A stretch of 64,000 bases of DNA from NCBI RefSeq assembly GCF_014334015.1, contig NZ_CP060488.1, positions 6,096,501 to 6,160,500 on the forward strand. The letters are read 5' to 3'. Positions 39,709 through 49,079 of the stretch are shown one piece after another. The first letter of the stretch is position 1, and every line of letters begins with the position of its first letter. Position numbers and translations under genes: made by a program. The notes under the pieces are model-generated. The model had not been told where the DNA came from. It saw only the letters and a list, made by a program, of their open reading frames with translations, and did no database searches. This DNA is from Bacteroides sp. M10. Its GTDB lineage: Bacteria > Bacteroidota > Bacteroidia > Bacteroidales > Bacteroidaceae.

Positions 39709-41574
39709 TTGAAAATAAACGAACAAAACGAAAGCGAATTCCTACAAAAGCTTATGAACAAAGCGAATATAGGATGGTGGGAAGCTGACTTGAAAGCAGA
39801 GACTTACAAGTGTTCGGAACTTATCTCCCAACTACTCGGAATAGGAGAAGACGGGCTCATCAGTTTCGAAGATTTCAACAAGCGTATTCTAAAAGAAGAC
39901 CAAGGATACGCCACTTTTCCGTCTTTTGACAAAGTACAACAGACTGTAGAAGAAATATACTTGTTTGATACTCCCAAAGGCCATGTATGGATTCGCAGCA
40001 AGGCATGCTTTCAGGAAACAGACGAAAATGGTAATACCAAAGTATATGGAATTGCCGAAACACAAGAGGGAATTCATATTGCATCTGCTCATCAGGCTCT
40101 ACAAAATAGCGAGCGTATCCTGCATAATATTTATAAGAATCTTCCAGTAGGCATCGAATTATATGATAAGGACGGTCAAATGGTCGACCTGAATAAAAAA
40201 GATATGGAAATGTTCCGTATTTCCAATAAAGAAGATATTCTAGGAGTCAACATTTTCGAGAATCCTATATTGCCGGAGGAGATAAAACAAAAGATTAGAG
40301 ACAATGAGAACGCAGATTTTACATTCCGGTATGACTTTTCCAAAATCAACAAATATTATCAACCTAACAGTACAACCGGCTTCATTGACTTAACAACGAA
40401 AGTCACCACTCTATACGATCACAATCACGAACCTATCAACTACCTCTTAATTAATGTAGACAAGACCGAAGATACAATTGCTTATAATAAGATTCAGGAA
40501 TTCGAGAGTTTTTTCGACCTGGTAGGAGATTATGCCAAAGTAGGTTACGCGCACTTCGATGCTTTGAGTCGGGATGGGTATGCTTTGAGAAGCTGGTACA
40601 GGAATGTAGGTGAAGAAGAGGGTACCCCATTGCCGGAAATCATCGGCATTCATTCCCATTTCCATCCGGAAGATCGGGCTGCGATGATCGACTTTCTGGA
40701 TAAAGTGATAAAAGGAGAAAGTTCCAAGCTATCCCGCGATGTCCGCATTCGCAGAGCAGATGGAAATTACACTTGGACACGGGTTAACGTATTAGTCAGG
40801 AATTATCAGCCGCAGGATAATATCATCGAAATGCTGTGTATCAACTTTGATATTACCGAACTGAAAGAGACAGAGCGGATGCTGATTGGTGCCAAAGAGA
40901 AAGCTGAAGAAGCCGACCGGCTAAAATCTGCTTTTCTTGCGAATATGAGTCATGAGATACGTACCCCGCTCAATGCGATAGTAGGCTTTTCCAGTTTGCT
41001 TGAGGAAGCGGAGGATGCAGAAGAAAAACATCTGTATGCAAAGATTATTGAAGAGAACAACAAGCTCTTGTTACAACTGATATCGGATATTCTTGACTTG
41101 TCAAAGATTGAGGCAGGGACTTTCGACATTATTCCGGAACAAGTGGATGCACAACAGCTTTGCAACGAACTGTTACAATCTATGCAGGTAAGGGCTACAG
41201 AGCAAGTAGAGATTCTCTTAGCACCGGAACTGCCCGAGCTTACTTTTACCAGCGACAAAAACAGGTTGTATCAAGTATTGCTGAATTTTGTAACGAATGC
41301 TCTGAAATTTACTTCCGAGGGCAGTATTGTTATTGATTACCGAATCAACGGAAATGAAGTCAGATTCTCGGTTCAAGATACGGGAATGGGCATCGAACCG
41401 GAAAAGCAGGAAGCTATCTTTACCCGATTCGTGAAATTGAATAATTTCATTGCCGGCACAGGGCTGGGACTCCCTATCTGTCAAAGTATCGTCACACAGT
41501 TAGGCGGCAAAATCGGAGTGGAATCTGAACCGGGGAAAGGTTCTTGTTTCTGGTTTACACATCCGATTAACTAA
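39709..41574 (+). CDS. PAS-domain sensor histidine kinase (no receiver, soluble)
   Basis: The protein has 621 residues if it starts at TTG 39709. There is an in-frame stop at 39694-39696, and the next ATG is at 39754 (residue 16), so one of these two is the start. Three PAS domains (about 20-125, 135-260, 265-390) are followed by HisKA with His415 ([11 protein letters not shown]) and HATPase_c (NALKFT, DTGMGI, GTGLGL). There is no signal peptide or membrane helix and no response regulator gene nearby. The second PAS is closely similar to the first PAS of the kinase at 18.8 kb ([10 protein letters not shown] versus VGLELYDKDG). It converges with the ABC ATPase gene 35 nt away. Confidence 0.9.
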   Translation: MKINEQNESEFLQKLMNKANIGWWEADLKAETYKCSELISQLLGIGEDGLISFEDFNKRILKEDQGYATFPSFDKVQQTVEEIYLFDTPKGHVWIRSKACFQETDENGNTKVYGIAETQEGIHIASAHQALQNSERILHNIYKNLPVGIELYDKDGQMVDLNKKDMEMFRISNKEDILGVNIFENPILPEEIKQKIRDNENADFTFRYDFSKINKYYQPNSTTGFIDLTTKVTTLYDHNHEPINYLLINVDKTEDTIAYNKIQEFESFFDLVGDYAKVGYAHFDALSRDGYALRSWYRNVGEEEGTPLPEIIGIHSHFHPEDRAAMIDFLDKVIKGESSKLSRDVRIRRADGNYTWTRVNVLVRNYQPQDNIIEMLCINFDITELKETERMLIGAKEKAEEADRLKSAFLANMSHEIRTPLNAIVGFSSLLEEAEDAEEKHLYAKIIEENNKLLLQLISDILDLSKIEAGTFDIIPEQVDAQQLCNELLQSMQVRATEQVEILLAPELPELTFTSDKNRLYQVLLNFVTNALKFTSEGSIVIDYRINGNEVRFSVQDTGMGIEPEKQEAIFTRFVKLNNFIAGTGLGLPICQSIVTQLGGKIGVESEPGKGSCFWFTHPIN

Positions 41575-41609
41575 AATCTAAATTCAAAATAAATATCAGA
41601 AAACAATGT

Positions 41610-43064
41610 TTACCGGTTTCTCTTTAAGAAAATACGATCTGTTATAGTGTCGGGAAGTTCCGATTCATAATGTGTCACCATAATCATCGCCTTATCTTTG
41701 CGTCGGCAGAAAGCCTCGATCACTTTCTTTACCCGCCGACGATTATAGGTGTCCAAGCCATGAAGCGGTTCATCCAGAATCAGCAGTTCCGGATCTTTGA
41801 CGAAAGCTCTTGCCAACAAGGCCAAACGTTGTTCTCCACTGGATAGTTGCAAGAATGGCTTATCTTTCAAATCTGCAATGCCAAATATATCCATCCACCA
41901 CTCACAGATAGCCATCTGTTCCGGTTGAGGACGTTTATACAGACCGATACTGTCATGCAAACCACTGGCTACAATCTCAATAGCGGGCAGATTTTTAAGA
42001 TAAGCACGGTGCATCTCCGGACTTACGTAACCGATATGTTTCTTGATTTCCCAAATACTTTCTCCCGTCCCTCTTTTCCGTCCGAAGAGACTGATGTCAC
42101 AAGCATACGATTGCGGATTGTCTGCACAGACAAGGCTTAACAGAGTCGATTTCCCGGCACCGTTCTCACCACTCAACGCCCACTTCTCACCACGACAGAC
42201 TGTCCAGTCCAGTTCTTTCAGAATAGTTCGGTCGCCATAACGGATACTGACCTTATTGAGTTTTACTACTTCCTCCGAATCGTAATTGTTGCCATCAGAT
42301 GGCAAATCTATAATCCGTTGCTGCAAATCATCAAAAGAGGTAACCACATCTCTACTGCGGAAAGCGTCCAGATAGGCTTCACGTTCCATTTTAGGAAAGA
42401 CCTCCATTTTGTCCACAGGAATGACATGAGTGATGAATGAAGGTATATCATCGAGCATGGAAAGTACCAGAATGATCTGTACGGACGACATTTTTGTCAG
42501 ACGTTCGAGCAAAGAAAACAACAGTTCACGCGTAGGAGCATCCAGTCCGATAAACGGATTATCCATAATCAACACGCGGGGAGCAGTCAACAGGGTTTTG
42601 GTTAGCTGGAATTTACGTAATTCACCGCTGGAAAGGAGAATAATTTTCTTGTCGAGCAACGGTTCGATACGGAAGAGTTCAAACAGTTCGCGTTGTAGTT
42701 GCTCGTCCTTGATTTCTCCCAACATCTCACGAACATCAGGAGCTTCATCCTGATCGTGAGCATTCCAACGCTGCTGGTAGTAGTAATTGGCATCGGCGGC
42801 TCCATAGGTATCACGGAAAGCAATGTATTTCACATTATCATAAAGAGTCTGGGTGGCAGAGGGGGAAAAATCATATTGTACGGTTCCTTCACGCAATGGA
42901 TATTTTCCGATCAGGGTATCTACAAAAAGACTTTTACCACCACCATTGGGACCTACAATAGCTATGTGTTCATTCGCTCCGATAGTTGTCGTGATGGGTT
43001 TGGCTAAACGCACAAGCGGGTTGCGTGCTACGCCCCCCGCCATGCAGAATGTATTTTGGTTCAT
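41610..43064 (-). CDS. Tandem ABC ATPase, ModF-like, no membrane domain
   Basis: The protein has 484 residues and two nucleotide-binding domains. Domain 1: Walker A GPNGGGKS (38-45), signature LSSGE (144-148), Walker B LIMDN, where Asn169 replaces the catalytic Glu. Domain 2: Walker A GENGAGKST (299-307), LSSGEQ (408-413), Walker B LILDE (Glu432) and H-loop His465. The layout is that of E. coli ModF. No permease or binding protein gene is adjacent, so the partner is unknown; a soluble role is possible. Domain 1 may bind but hydrolyse ATP poorly. It has its own -7 box and a decayed paralogue stub 2 kb away. Confidence 0.85.
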   Translation of the reverse strand: MNQNTFCMAGGVARNPLVRLAKPITTTIGANEHIAIVGPNGGGKSLFVDTLIGKYPLREGTVQYDFSPSATQTLYDNVKYIAFRDTYGAADANYYYQQRWNAHDQDEAPDVREMLGEIKDEQLQRELFELFRIEPLLDKKIILLSSGELRKFQLTKTLLTAPRVLIMDNPFIGLDAPTRELLFSLLERLTKMSSVQIILVLSMLDDIPSFITHVIPVDKMEVFPKMEREAYLDAFRSRDVVTSFDDLQQRIIDLPSDGNNYDSEEVVKLNKVSIRYGDRTILKELDWTVCRGEKWALSGENGAGKSTLLSLVCADNPQSYACDISLFGRKRGTGESIWEIKKHIGYVSPEMHRAYLKNLPAIEIVASGLHDSIGLYKRPQPEQMAICEWWMDIFGIADLKDKPFLQLSSGEQRLALLARAFVKDPELLILDEPLHGLDTYNRRRVKKVIEAFCRRKDKAMIMVTHYESELPDTITDRIFLKRNR

Positions 43065-43093
43065 ATTCTTTTATTCTGTTTTATTATTGCCCG

Positions 43094-43101
43094 CAAAGGT
43101 A
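43094..43101 (-). promoter_or_regulatory. -7 box TACCTTTG of the ABC ATPase gene
   Basis: An exact consensus match 29 nt before the start codon, in the 107-nt gap after the GH67 gene. No strong terminator for GH67 is visible there, only a weak ATATTC/GAATAT pairing near 43138-43167. Confidence 0.5.
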
Positions 43102-43171
43102 ACAATTTTATCATAAAAGACGCCAAATTGCAAACATATTCTTATTCGTTGCGTAGAAGGAATATCTTTAT

Positions 43172-45307
43172 TTACTTACTAAACCCATAAGGTGGACATT
43201 CAAAATTGGTAATATCCAATTTGTATTCCATCATATCTTTCAACTCGTGTATGGGACGTTCCAATTCGTAAGGTATCGGTTGTCTGCTGAATTGCTGGAA
43301 GTAAAGCAAACAAGCATCCCGCCACCAGACCGCATCCCGTGCCTGAATCTTCAGGCGGTGTTGCACATCACGAAAACGTTCGGAATCAATATACGGTTCC
43401 ATCCTGTCCCACACTTTTTGAAAGTTTCTCACTTCGTTTACACCACGATCATACGCGTAGCACAGTTCTGCCCAAAGTGTACGTCCGTTCTTCATCTGAT
43501 GATTCCAAGGGACATGGTGAAACCAAAGGAGCAGATTCTCCGGACAAGTATTCACATTGTCCAGTTGCTCGCATAATGGAGAATGGTATTGTCCGGTAGC
43601 ATTACTTCCTGTACTGCTGCGGTCGAAACCTATTCCCATGTTGTCGGCACGGTGGTAATAAGGAGGTAGCCAATCCGGGCGGGCATCGGGAATATCACAC
43701 CAGGGTTCCGGTCCGTAATGATGTCCCCATGCAAAGATATGATGCAAGCCGAGAGGCATCATGTAGTCTACTACTGCTTCTCTCGATTTCTGAAGCACTT
43801 GAGAGTTGAGAAAAGAGAGTTGAGCGTCGATTTGCTCTTTTTGAATGACTTCTCCTGCCGGAGTATCGGTTTGCGCACCGGTAACGGGAAGAAAAGTTTG
43901 TTTCAACCATTCTTCTCCTATCTGTTCGGAAGAGAGCGAATGTTTCCATGCCAATCGTCCGAAAGCATACCAGTTGGCTTGAGCAAAAGGATGTCCACAC
44001 CAATTAGTATCATCACCGATGTTTGCCACTCCGGAAATAGCCGTGAGCGGATGAAAGAATAAAGAACCATCTGTCACACGGGCAACGGTAGAGCCTTTGC
44101 CTTGTAGATAAGTATCACTGTCTAAACACTCTTTCCACATAGGAGCAAGGAACGCAAGATGATTGGAAAAGCCAAGATACTCTTGTGTGATCTGAAACTC
44201 GGGCATAACTGCCGTCTTCTTCATAGCTCCGAACAGCGGGCTGAATGGCTCACGGGGTTGGAAATCTATCGGACCGTTCTTGATCTGCACAATAACATTA
44301 TCCCGAAACTTACCATCCAAAGGTTCAAATTCAAGATAGGCTTGTTTGGCACGGTCGCTGTCGGTAGGAGAATAAACGAAAGCACGCCACATCACAATTC
44401 CATGATAAGGCCTCAACACATCAGCAAGCATATTGGCTCCTTCGGCATGAGTGCGTCCGTAATCACACGGACCGGGCTGCCCTTCGGAATTCGCTTTCAC
44501 CAGAAAACCTCCGAAATCGGGAATCAGAGAATAAATCTCTTTGGCTTTCTGCTTCCACCAGTCTATCACTTCTTTATTCAACGGATCGGAAGTGGATAAA
44601 CCGCCTAAAGCTGCGGGAGAAGAGAAATTGATAGAAAGATATATTTTCAAGCCATAAGGGCGGAAAACGTCGGCCAAGACTTTGACTTTCTGCAAATAAT
44701 CATTAGATAGTATCTTAGGACTTGCATTGACATTGTTTATTACGGTGGCATTAATGCCGATAGAAGCATTGGCACGAGCATAAGCTTCATAACGGGGAGA
44801 GACAACAGACGGAAGTTCGTCCCATTTCCAAAGTGAATGTCCGGCATATCCGCGTTCGATTGTACCATCCAAGTTATCCCAATGATTCAGGATACGAATT
44901 CGATAATCAGGTCGTTCGGAGATATTGAGGGATTGCAAAGCTGATTCCGGTAGTTGTCCGGTAGCTTGCAGACGGAGTAAATGATACGTTCCATAAAGTA
45001 CTCCTTGTTCACCGGAAGAAGCTATCGTTATTTGACTGCCATCTTTGGAGGTCTGAATCGTATATCCCTCATTTCCAAGTGCACGAAGTTCTTTATTGTT
45101 CCGGACCTCCAAAGTAACCGGGATTCCTCCCTGCCAGAAGTTCTGTAATTCGGAAACTGCAATACGTAATGTAGGCGATTGTTTCTTACTGCTAATTTCC
45201 GCTTTCGCTCCCGATGCATAACGAAGCCACAAGGCACTTCCATCTTCTGCCCAAATAGAAGAAAAGCAAAAAAACAAAGTGAATGTCAATGCAAATATAT
45301 TTCTCAT
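43172..45307 (-). CDS. Alpha-glucuronidase, GH67
   Basis: The protein has 711 residues with a signal peptide of about 20 (ends IWAEDG). Family motifs are ILNHWDNLDGTIERGY, VKANSEGQPGPCDYGR and NGPIDFQPREPFSPLF. The catalytic acid Glu275 and the base pair Asp348 and Glu376 keep the spacing (73 and 28 residues) of E292, D365 and E393 in Cellvibrio GlcA67A. It removes (4-O-methyl-)glucuronic acid from the non-reducing end of aldouronic xylo-oligosaccharides, and should act in the periplasm. It is the last gene of the acetylesterase-symporter-GH10-GH43-GH67 unit. Confidence 0.95.
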   Translation of the reverse strand: MRNIFALTFTLFFCFSSIWAEDGSALWLRYASGAKAEISSKKQSPTLRIAVSELQNFWQGGIPVTLEVRNNKELRALGNEGYTIQTSKDGSQITIASSGEQGVLYGTYHLLRLQATGQLPESALQSLNISERPDYRIRILNHWDNLDGTIERGYAGHSLWKWDELPSVVSPRYEAYARANASIGINATVINNVNASPKILSNDYLQKVKVLADVFRPYGLKIYLSINFSSPAALGGLSTSDPLNKEVIDWWKQKAKEIYSLIPDFGGFLVKANSEGQPGPCDYGRTHAEGANMLADVLRPYHGIVMWRAFVYSPTDSDRAKQAYLEFEPLDGKFRDNVIVQIKNGPIDFQPREPFSPLFGAMKKTAVMPEFQITQEYLGFSNHLAFLAPMWKECLDSDTYLQGKGSTVARVTDGSLFFHPLTAISGVANIGDDTNWCGHPFAQANWYAFGRLAWKHSLSSEQIGEEWLKQTFLPVTGAQTDTPAGEVIQKEQIDAQLSFLNSQVLQKSREAVVDYMMPLGLHHIFAWGHHYGPEPWCDIPDARPDWLPPYYHRADNMGIGFDRSSTGSNATGQYHSPLCEQLDNVNTCPENLLLWFHHVPWNHQMKNGRTLWAELCYAYDRGVNEVRNFQKVWDRMEPYIDSERFRDVQHRLKIQARDAVWWRDACLLYFQQFSRQPIPYELERPIHELKDMMEYKLDITNFECPPYGFSK

Positions 45308-45380
45308 AGTACAAAGTATGTTATCACAATTAATTTACAGTATGATAGCATAAGTAAATTAAGCATTCATAGTTAATAAT

Positions 45381-45456
45381 AACCGCCTCTACCTGAAAAA
45401 TCCCTATTACCTAATATTCTAGTAAAAGTAGGTATGTTTTTCAAATAGAGGCGGTT
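45381..45456. repeat. Long imperfect hairpin between the GH43 and GH67 genes
   Basis: Nested inverted repeats are AACCGCCTCTA/TAGAGGCGGTT (45381-45391 with 45446-45456), TGAAAAA/TTTTTCA and TACCTA/TAGGTA, around an AT-rich loop. It fills most of the 165-nt gap, and no -7 box follows it. No T-run follows on the minus strand. It may lower or process the transcript before GH67, or be a small palindromic relic. Confidence 0.6.
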
Positions 45457-45472
45457 GTTTTAATGTATCCTA

Positions 45473-46450
45473 TTATTCATCTTTTCCCTCAATGGTAATA
45501 ATTCGCCCGTCTGCATCATACTGAAGTTCACAGACTTTTAGGCTACGGAGCCAAGTCTTTCCCTCTGATGGTACACAATCGTGATGAAACAGATACCACT
45601 TACCTTTAAACTCTACAATAGCATGGTGAGTAGTCCATCCTACCACCGGAGTCAGAATGATTCCCTGATAAGTAAACGGACCATAAGGGTTATCACCTAT
45701 TGCATAGCAGAGCAGATGAGTGTCTCCCGTAGAATAGGAAAAATAGTATTTACCATTATATTTATGCATCCACGAAGCTTCGAAGAAACGGCGTTCCGTA
45801 TCCCCTGCTGTCAATGGCTTACCGTCTTCATCCAGAATTACCACTGCACGGGGTTCTTCGGCAAACTCCATCATGTCTTCACTCAAACGAGCAACACGCG
45901 ACGGAATTGCTTCCTCCTCTCCTTCCGGCAAAATAGCAGATTCCAAGGCTTTATTATTACGGTAACGTTGAAGTTGTCCACCCCACAATCCACCGAAATA
46001 CATATAATAGTTACCATCTCCATCATCCCATACAGCCGGATCGATGCTGTAACTTCCCTTCATCGGATTAGCTTCCGGTATAAAAGGACCATAAGGTTTA
46101 TCACTCACAGCTACCCCGATACGAAATATATCATTCTGATCTTTCAATGGAAAATACATATAATACTTACCATCTTTACAAACCACATCACAATCCCAAA
46201 GTTGACGGCCCGCCCAAGGAATATCCTCTGTGGAAAGCACCACTCCATGATCTTTTATTTCACCGTTCATCACATCATCCATAGAATACACGTGATAATC
46301 TTTCATATTGAAATGATCGCCATTATCATTTTCGGCAATACCACTTTCCCAATCGTGAGAGGGATAAATATACAGTTTGCCATCAAATACATGTACGGCA
46401 GGGTCAGCCATATAATCACCGGGAACTAAATATCTTTTTTCTGTTTTCAT
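45473..46450 (-). CDS. Cytoplasmic GH43 beta-xylosidase / alpha-L-arabinofuranosidase-type enzyme
   Basis: The protein has 325 residues, a single five-bladed propeller without signal peptide. The catalytic triad is visible: Asp16 in ADPAVHV (base), Asp137 in SIDPAVW (pKa modulator) and Glu224 in FFEASW (acid). The lack of a leader and its position beside a GPH symporter fit hydrolysis of imported xylo-oligosaccharides to xylose inside the cell. The short single-domain form suits GH43 subfamily 1; arabinosidase activity cannot be excluded. Confidence 0.9.
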   Translation of the reverse strand: MKTEKRYLVPGDYMADPAVHVFDGKLYIYPSHDWESGIAENDNGDHFNMKDYHVYSMDDVMNGEIKDHGVVLSTEDIPWAGRQLWDCDVVCKDGKYYMYFPLKDQNDIFRIGVAVSDKPYGPFIPEANPMKGSYSIDPAVWDDGDGNYYMYFGGLWGGQLQRYRNNKALESAILPEGEEEAIPSRVARLSEDMMEFAEEPRAVVILDEDGKPLTAGDTERRFFEASWMHKYNGKYYFSYSTGDTHLLCYAIGDNPYGPFTYQGIILTPVVGWTTHHAIVEFKGKWYLFHHDCVPSEGKTWLRSLKVCELQYDADGRIITIEGKDE

Positions 46451-46477
46451 ACTATTTCTGTTTTTTCTGTTAGAAAC

Positions 46478-47608
46478 TTATTTTGTTTTTTCAGCCTCTT
46501 TGATAATCAGGTCGACTACCGGCTTCGGCTGATAATTGCGATCAAAAAGTAACGGATAATCCGTGCGGCCTCTCATCGGCCAGTCATTACGCCAAGAGTT
46601 CTGATCGGCTACTCCCCAAAGAGTAACCCTGGTGATGAGGTTATGATGTTTCAGGAACAGACGGAAAAAGTCATTCATTCTTTCAGTCCATGCTTTCGAT
46701 ACCTCTTCCGGCAATCCATCCGGATAAGGATTCATCTCTTTTTTATATTCGAAGGAAGCGGAAACCTCTGCACCTACATTGGGATTCGGTGATGGTATCA
46801 CCGTCAAATCCAGTTCTGTTATCATTATCTTCACTCCTGTTCCGGCAAAAGCCAACATACTCTTCTCAAATTCACTGATTTTCGGGTAGTCCATGCCGAT
46901 ATGCCCTTGCATACCTACGGCATCAATACGGATTCCACGTCTTTTCAAATCGTTCACCATTTTCACGACGGCTTCTCTTCTGCCCGGTTGGGCCATTGAG
47001 TAGTCATTGTAGTAAAGTTCGGCATCCGGATCAGCCTCGTGTGCATATTGGAAAGCCAATGGGATATATTCTTCACCCAGAATCTCATAAAACTTTGTCT
47101 TGCGATATGCTCCATTATCTTCAATCGCTTCATTTACTACATCCCAGCCTTTGATGCGGCCTTTATAGCGTTTCACGATAGTCATGATATGATCTTTCAT
47201 CCGCTTCTTCAGGACTTCCGGAGAAACATTGTTCCCGTCCTTATCTACGCAAAACCAAGGAGCCAATTGTGAATGCCAAATCAGGCAGTGACCAATAATA
47301 GCCATTTGATTGCTCTCACCAAAACTGACAAATTCATCTGCCTGCGCAAAATTATACTTATTTTCTTTCGGATGAATGACAGAAGACTTCATGCAGTTTT
47401 CCGCCACGATGGAATTAAAATTCTTCTTTACAACTTCAACAGCTGCGACATCCTTACCGGAACTTTGATGTGTGTTCACTGACACGCCAATCAAAAACTT
47501 GTTTTTCAAAGCCTTTTTCAGCGAATTTCCATCTTTCGCAAAAACTTCTCCATAAAAAAAAGTAAACATCACAGTCAATAACAACAGAATTATTCGTTTG
47601 AGTTTCAT
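46478..47608 (-). CDS. Periplasmic endo-beta-1,4-xylanase, GH10
   Basis: The protein has 376 residues. The signal peptide ends near residue 24 (EVFAKDG), without a lipobox. The single GH10 barrel has acid/base Glu160 in WDVVNEAI and nucleophile Glu265 in ITELDL, with HCLIWHSQ and AVGMQGHIG. It should shorten xylo-oligosaccharides after import by SusCD, complementing the surface GH10 at 51-53 kb. It lies 39 nt after the symporter gene and 27 nt before GH43. Confidence 0.95.
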   Translation of the reverse strand: MKLKRIILLLLTVMFTFFYGEVFAKDGNSLKKALKNKFLIGVSVNTHQSSGKDVAAVEVVKKNFNSIVAENCMKSSVIHPKENKYNFAQADEFVSFGESNQMAIIGHCLIWHSQLAPWFCVDKDGNNVSPEVLKKRMKDHIMTIVKRYKGRIKGWDVVNEAIEDNGAYRKTKFYEILGEEYIPLAFQYAHEADPDAELYYNDYSMAQPGRREAVVKMVNDLKRRGIRIDAVGMQGHIGMDYPKISEFEKSMLAFAGTGVKIMITELDLTVIPSPNPNVGAEVSASFEYKKEMNPYPDGLPEEVSKAWTERMNDFFRLFLKHHNLITRVTLWGVADQNSWRNDWPMRGRTDYPLLFDRNYQPKPVVDLIIKEAEKTK

Positions 47609-47647
47609 ACGTTATATTTTTGAGTAATAAACATTCTACTATCTTAT

Positions 47648-49063
47648 CTATTCGCCTTTTTTACAGCGCGATTCTATCTCCTCATTTATATTGTCAATCA
47701 CATTATCTTCCAATTCATATTTAGAAATAATGAACATAGCGACCAAAAGTAACAATGCCGGAATAACGGCTACGAGCCACAGTATTCCCTGTTCGGCAAA
47801 AGGCGATTGTGACACTTCATTTGTCTGGTCGAATCCGACAAAAGCCATAACAAGTCCCGGTACAACTCCTCCAAGAGCCATTCCCGCTTTATAGAAAATA
47901 CCAGTCAAAGCATTGACTATACCCGAAATACGTTTACCATGAGTATATTCGCCATACGAAATTACTTCAGGAACCAAAGCCCACATATACCCTGTCGCAA
48001 TAATGACTCCCGTCGATTTTATGAACTGCGCCACAAAGACCAACCATATCTGCGTTTTGAGTACCGGAACCACAGAAATAATATACAGCAATGCCATACC
48101 CAATATAGCGACTGAAAGGAATACATAAAACATTTGCTTTTTTCCAATGGCACGTTTAATGGCAGGTACCATCGGCATGAAAATGAATGCGGGTATCGAG
48201 CCCAAGGCCATGAAATAAGGTAACATCTCCGGGGCACGTACATTATAAATCATATAATATGAACCGGCAGAATTACCAATCGCCATCATTGCAAAAGCAG
48301 TAATGAAAAAGAACGCCAAAATACGCAAAGGTTTATTTCTACAAAATTCTACCCACAAGTCGGACACTTTTACTTTAGATGTCTCCTCCTGATCCATAAC
48401 CACACGCTCCTTCGTCTGGCTAAAGCAGAACACCAATAACGCCAATCCGATAACAGCATAAATAGTCATCGTAATAAACCATGCGTTAGCAGATGCAGTA
48501 GTATTGATTTTACCATCGGGAGACAACACCTTCACCAGTATCGGAATACCGTATGCCACGGCCAAACCGCCCAAATTGGCAAGAAACATGCGCACTGACG
48601 TCAACACCGTGATTTCATTCGTATCGCGGGTAAGTGACGCATTCAGTGCTCCATAAGGCACATTAATCAATGTATAACACATGGATAATCCAACGTAAGT
48701 GAAATAGGCATAGAACAGTGAACCCGAAAAGCCGTTCCAAAAACAAAGAATAGCAAAACCAGTCAGCGGAATTCCTCCCCAAATAAGGTATGAACGGTAT
48801 TTGCCTAGTTTAGGATTGTGTTTATCGACGAAAGCACCCACTAGAGGATCCCAAAGCACATCCACTATCCTGACAATAAGAAACATCACGGCTGCCACCT
48901 CCGGTTTAAGTCCATATACATTGGTATAAAAAATCAGCAGATACATACATACGGTCTGGTAAATAAGGTTTTGCGCCAAATCACCGGAACCGAATCCTAT
49001 ACGTTGAAGCCAAGAGAGTTTATAGAAACCTTTCGCTTCATTAGTCTTCATTGCATTCTCCAT
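47648..49063 (-). CDS. GPH-family (MelB-like) inner-membrane oligosaccharide symporter
   Basis: The protein has 471 residues and about 12 predicted membrane helices. Signatures of the glycoside-pentoside-hexuronide family are FGSGDLAQNLIYQ near the start and DVLWDPLVGAFVDKHNPKLGKYRSYL, with the cation-site acidic residues. An ATG at codon 5 is an alternative start. It should carry xylo-oligosaccharides or aldouronic acids into the cytoplasm for the leaderless GH43. It sits 16 nt after the acetylesterase gene. Confidence 0.93.
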   Translation of the reverse strand: MENAMKTNEAKGFYKLSWLQRIGFGSGDLAQNLIYQTVCMYLLIFYTNVYGLKPEVAAVMFLIVRIVDVLWDPLVGAFVDKHNPKLGKYRSYLIWGGIPLTGFAILCFWNGFSGSLFYAYFTYVGLSMCYTLINVPYGALNASLTRDTNEITVLTSVRMFLANLGGLAVAYGIPILVKVLSPDGKINTTASANAWFITMTIYAVIGLALLVFCFSQTKERVVMDQEETSKVKVSDLWVEFCRNKPLRILAFFFITAFAMMAIGNSAGSYYMIYNVRAPEMLPYFMALGSIPAFIFMPMVPAIKRAIGKKQMFYVFLSVAILGMALLYIISVVPVLKTQIWLVFVAQFIKSTGVIIATGYMWALVPEVISYGEYTHGKRISGIVNALTGIFYKAGMALGGVVPGLVMAFVGFDQTNEVSQSPFAEQGILWLVAVIPALLLLVAMFIISKYELEDNVIDNINEEIESRCKKGE

Positions 49064-49079
49064 AAAATAGATAAATTGG

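Noticed and set aside
43138..43167. Possible terminator after GH67
   Set aside because: Only a 6-bp ATATTC/GAATAT stem with weak extension and no clear T-run; too weak to call.
45581..46429. 282-codon open frame on the + strand opposite the GH43 gene
   Set aside because: It mirrors the GH43 reading frame, is very rich in Ile, Thr and His as antisense frames here are, and matches nothing.
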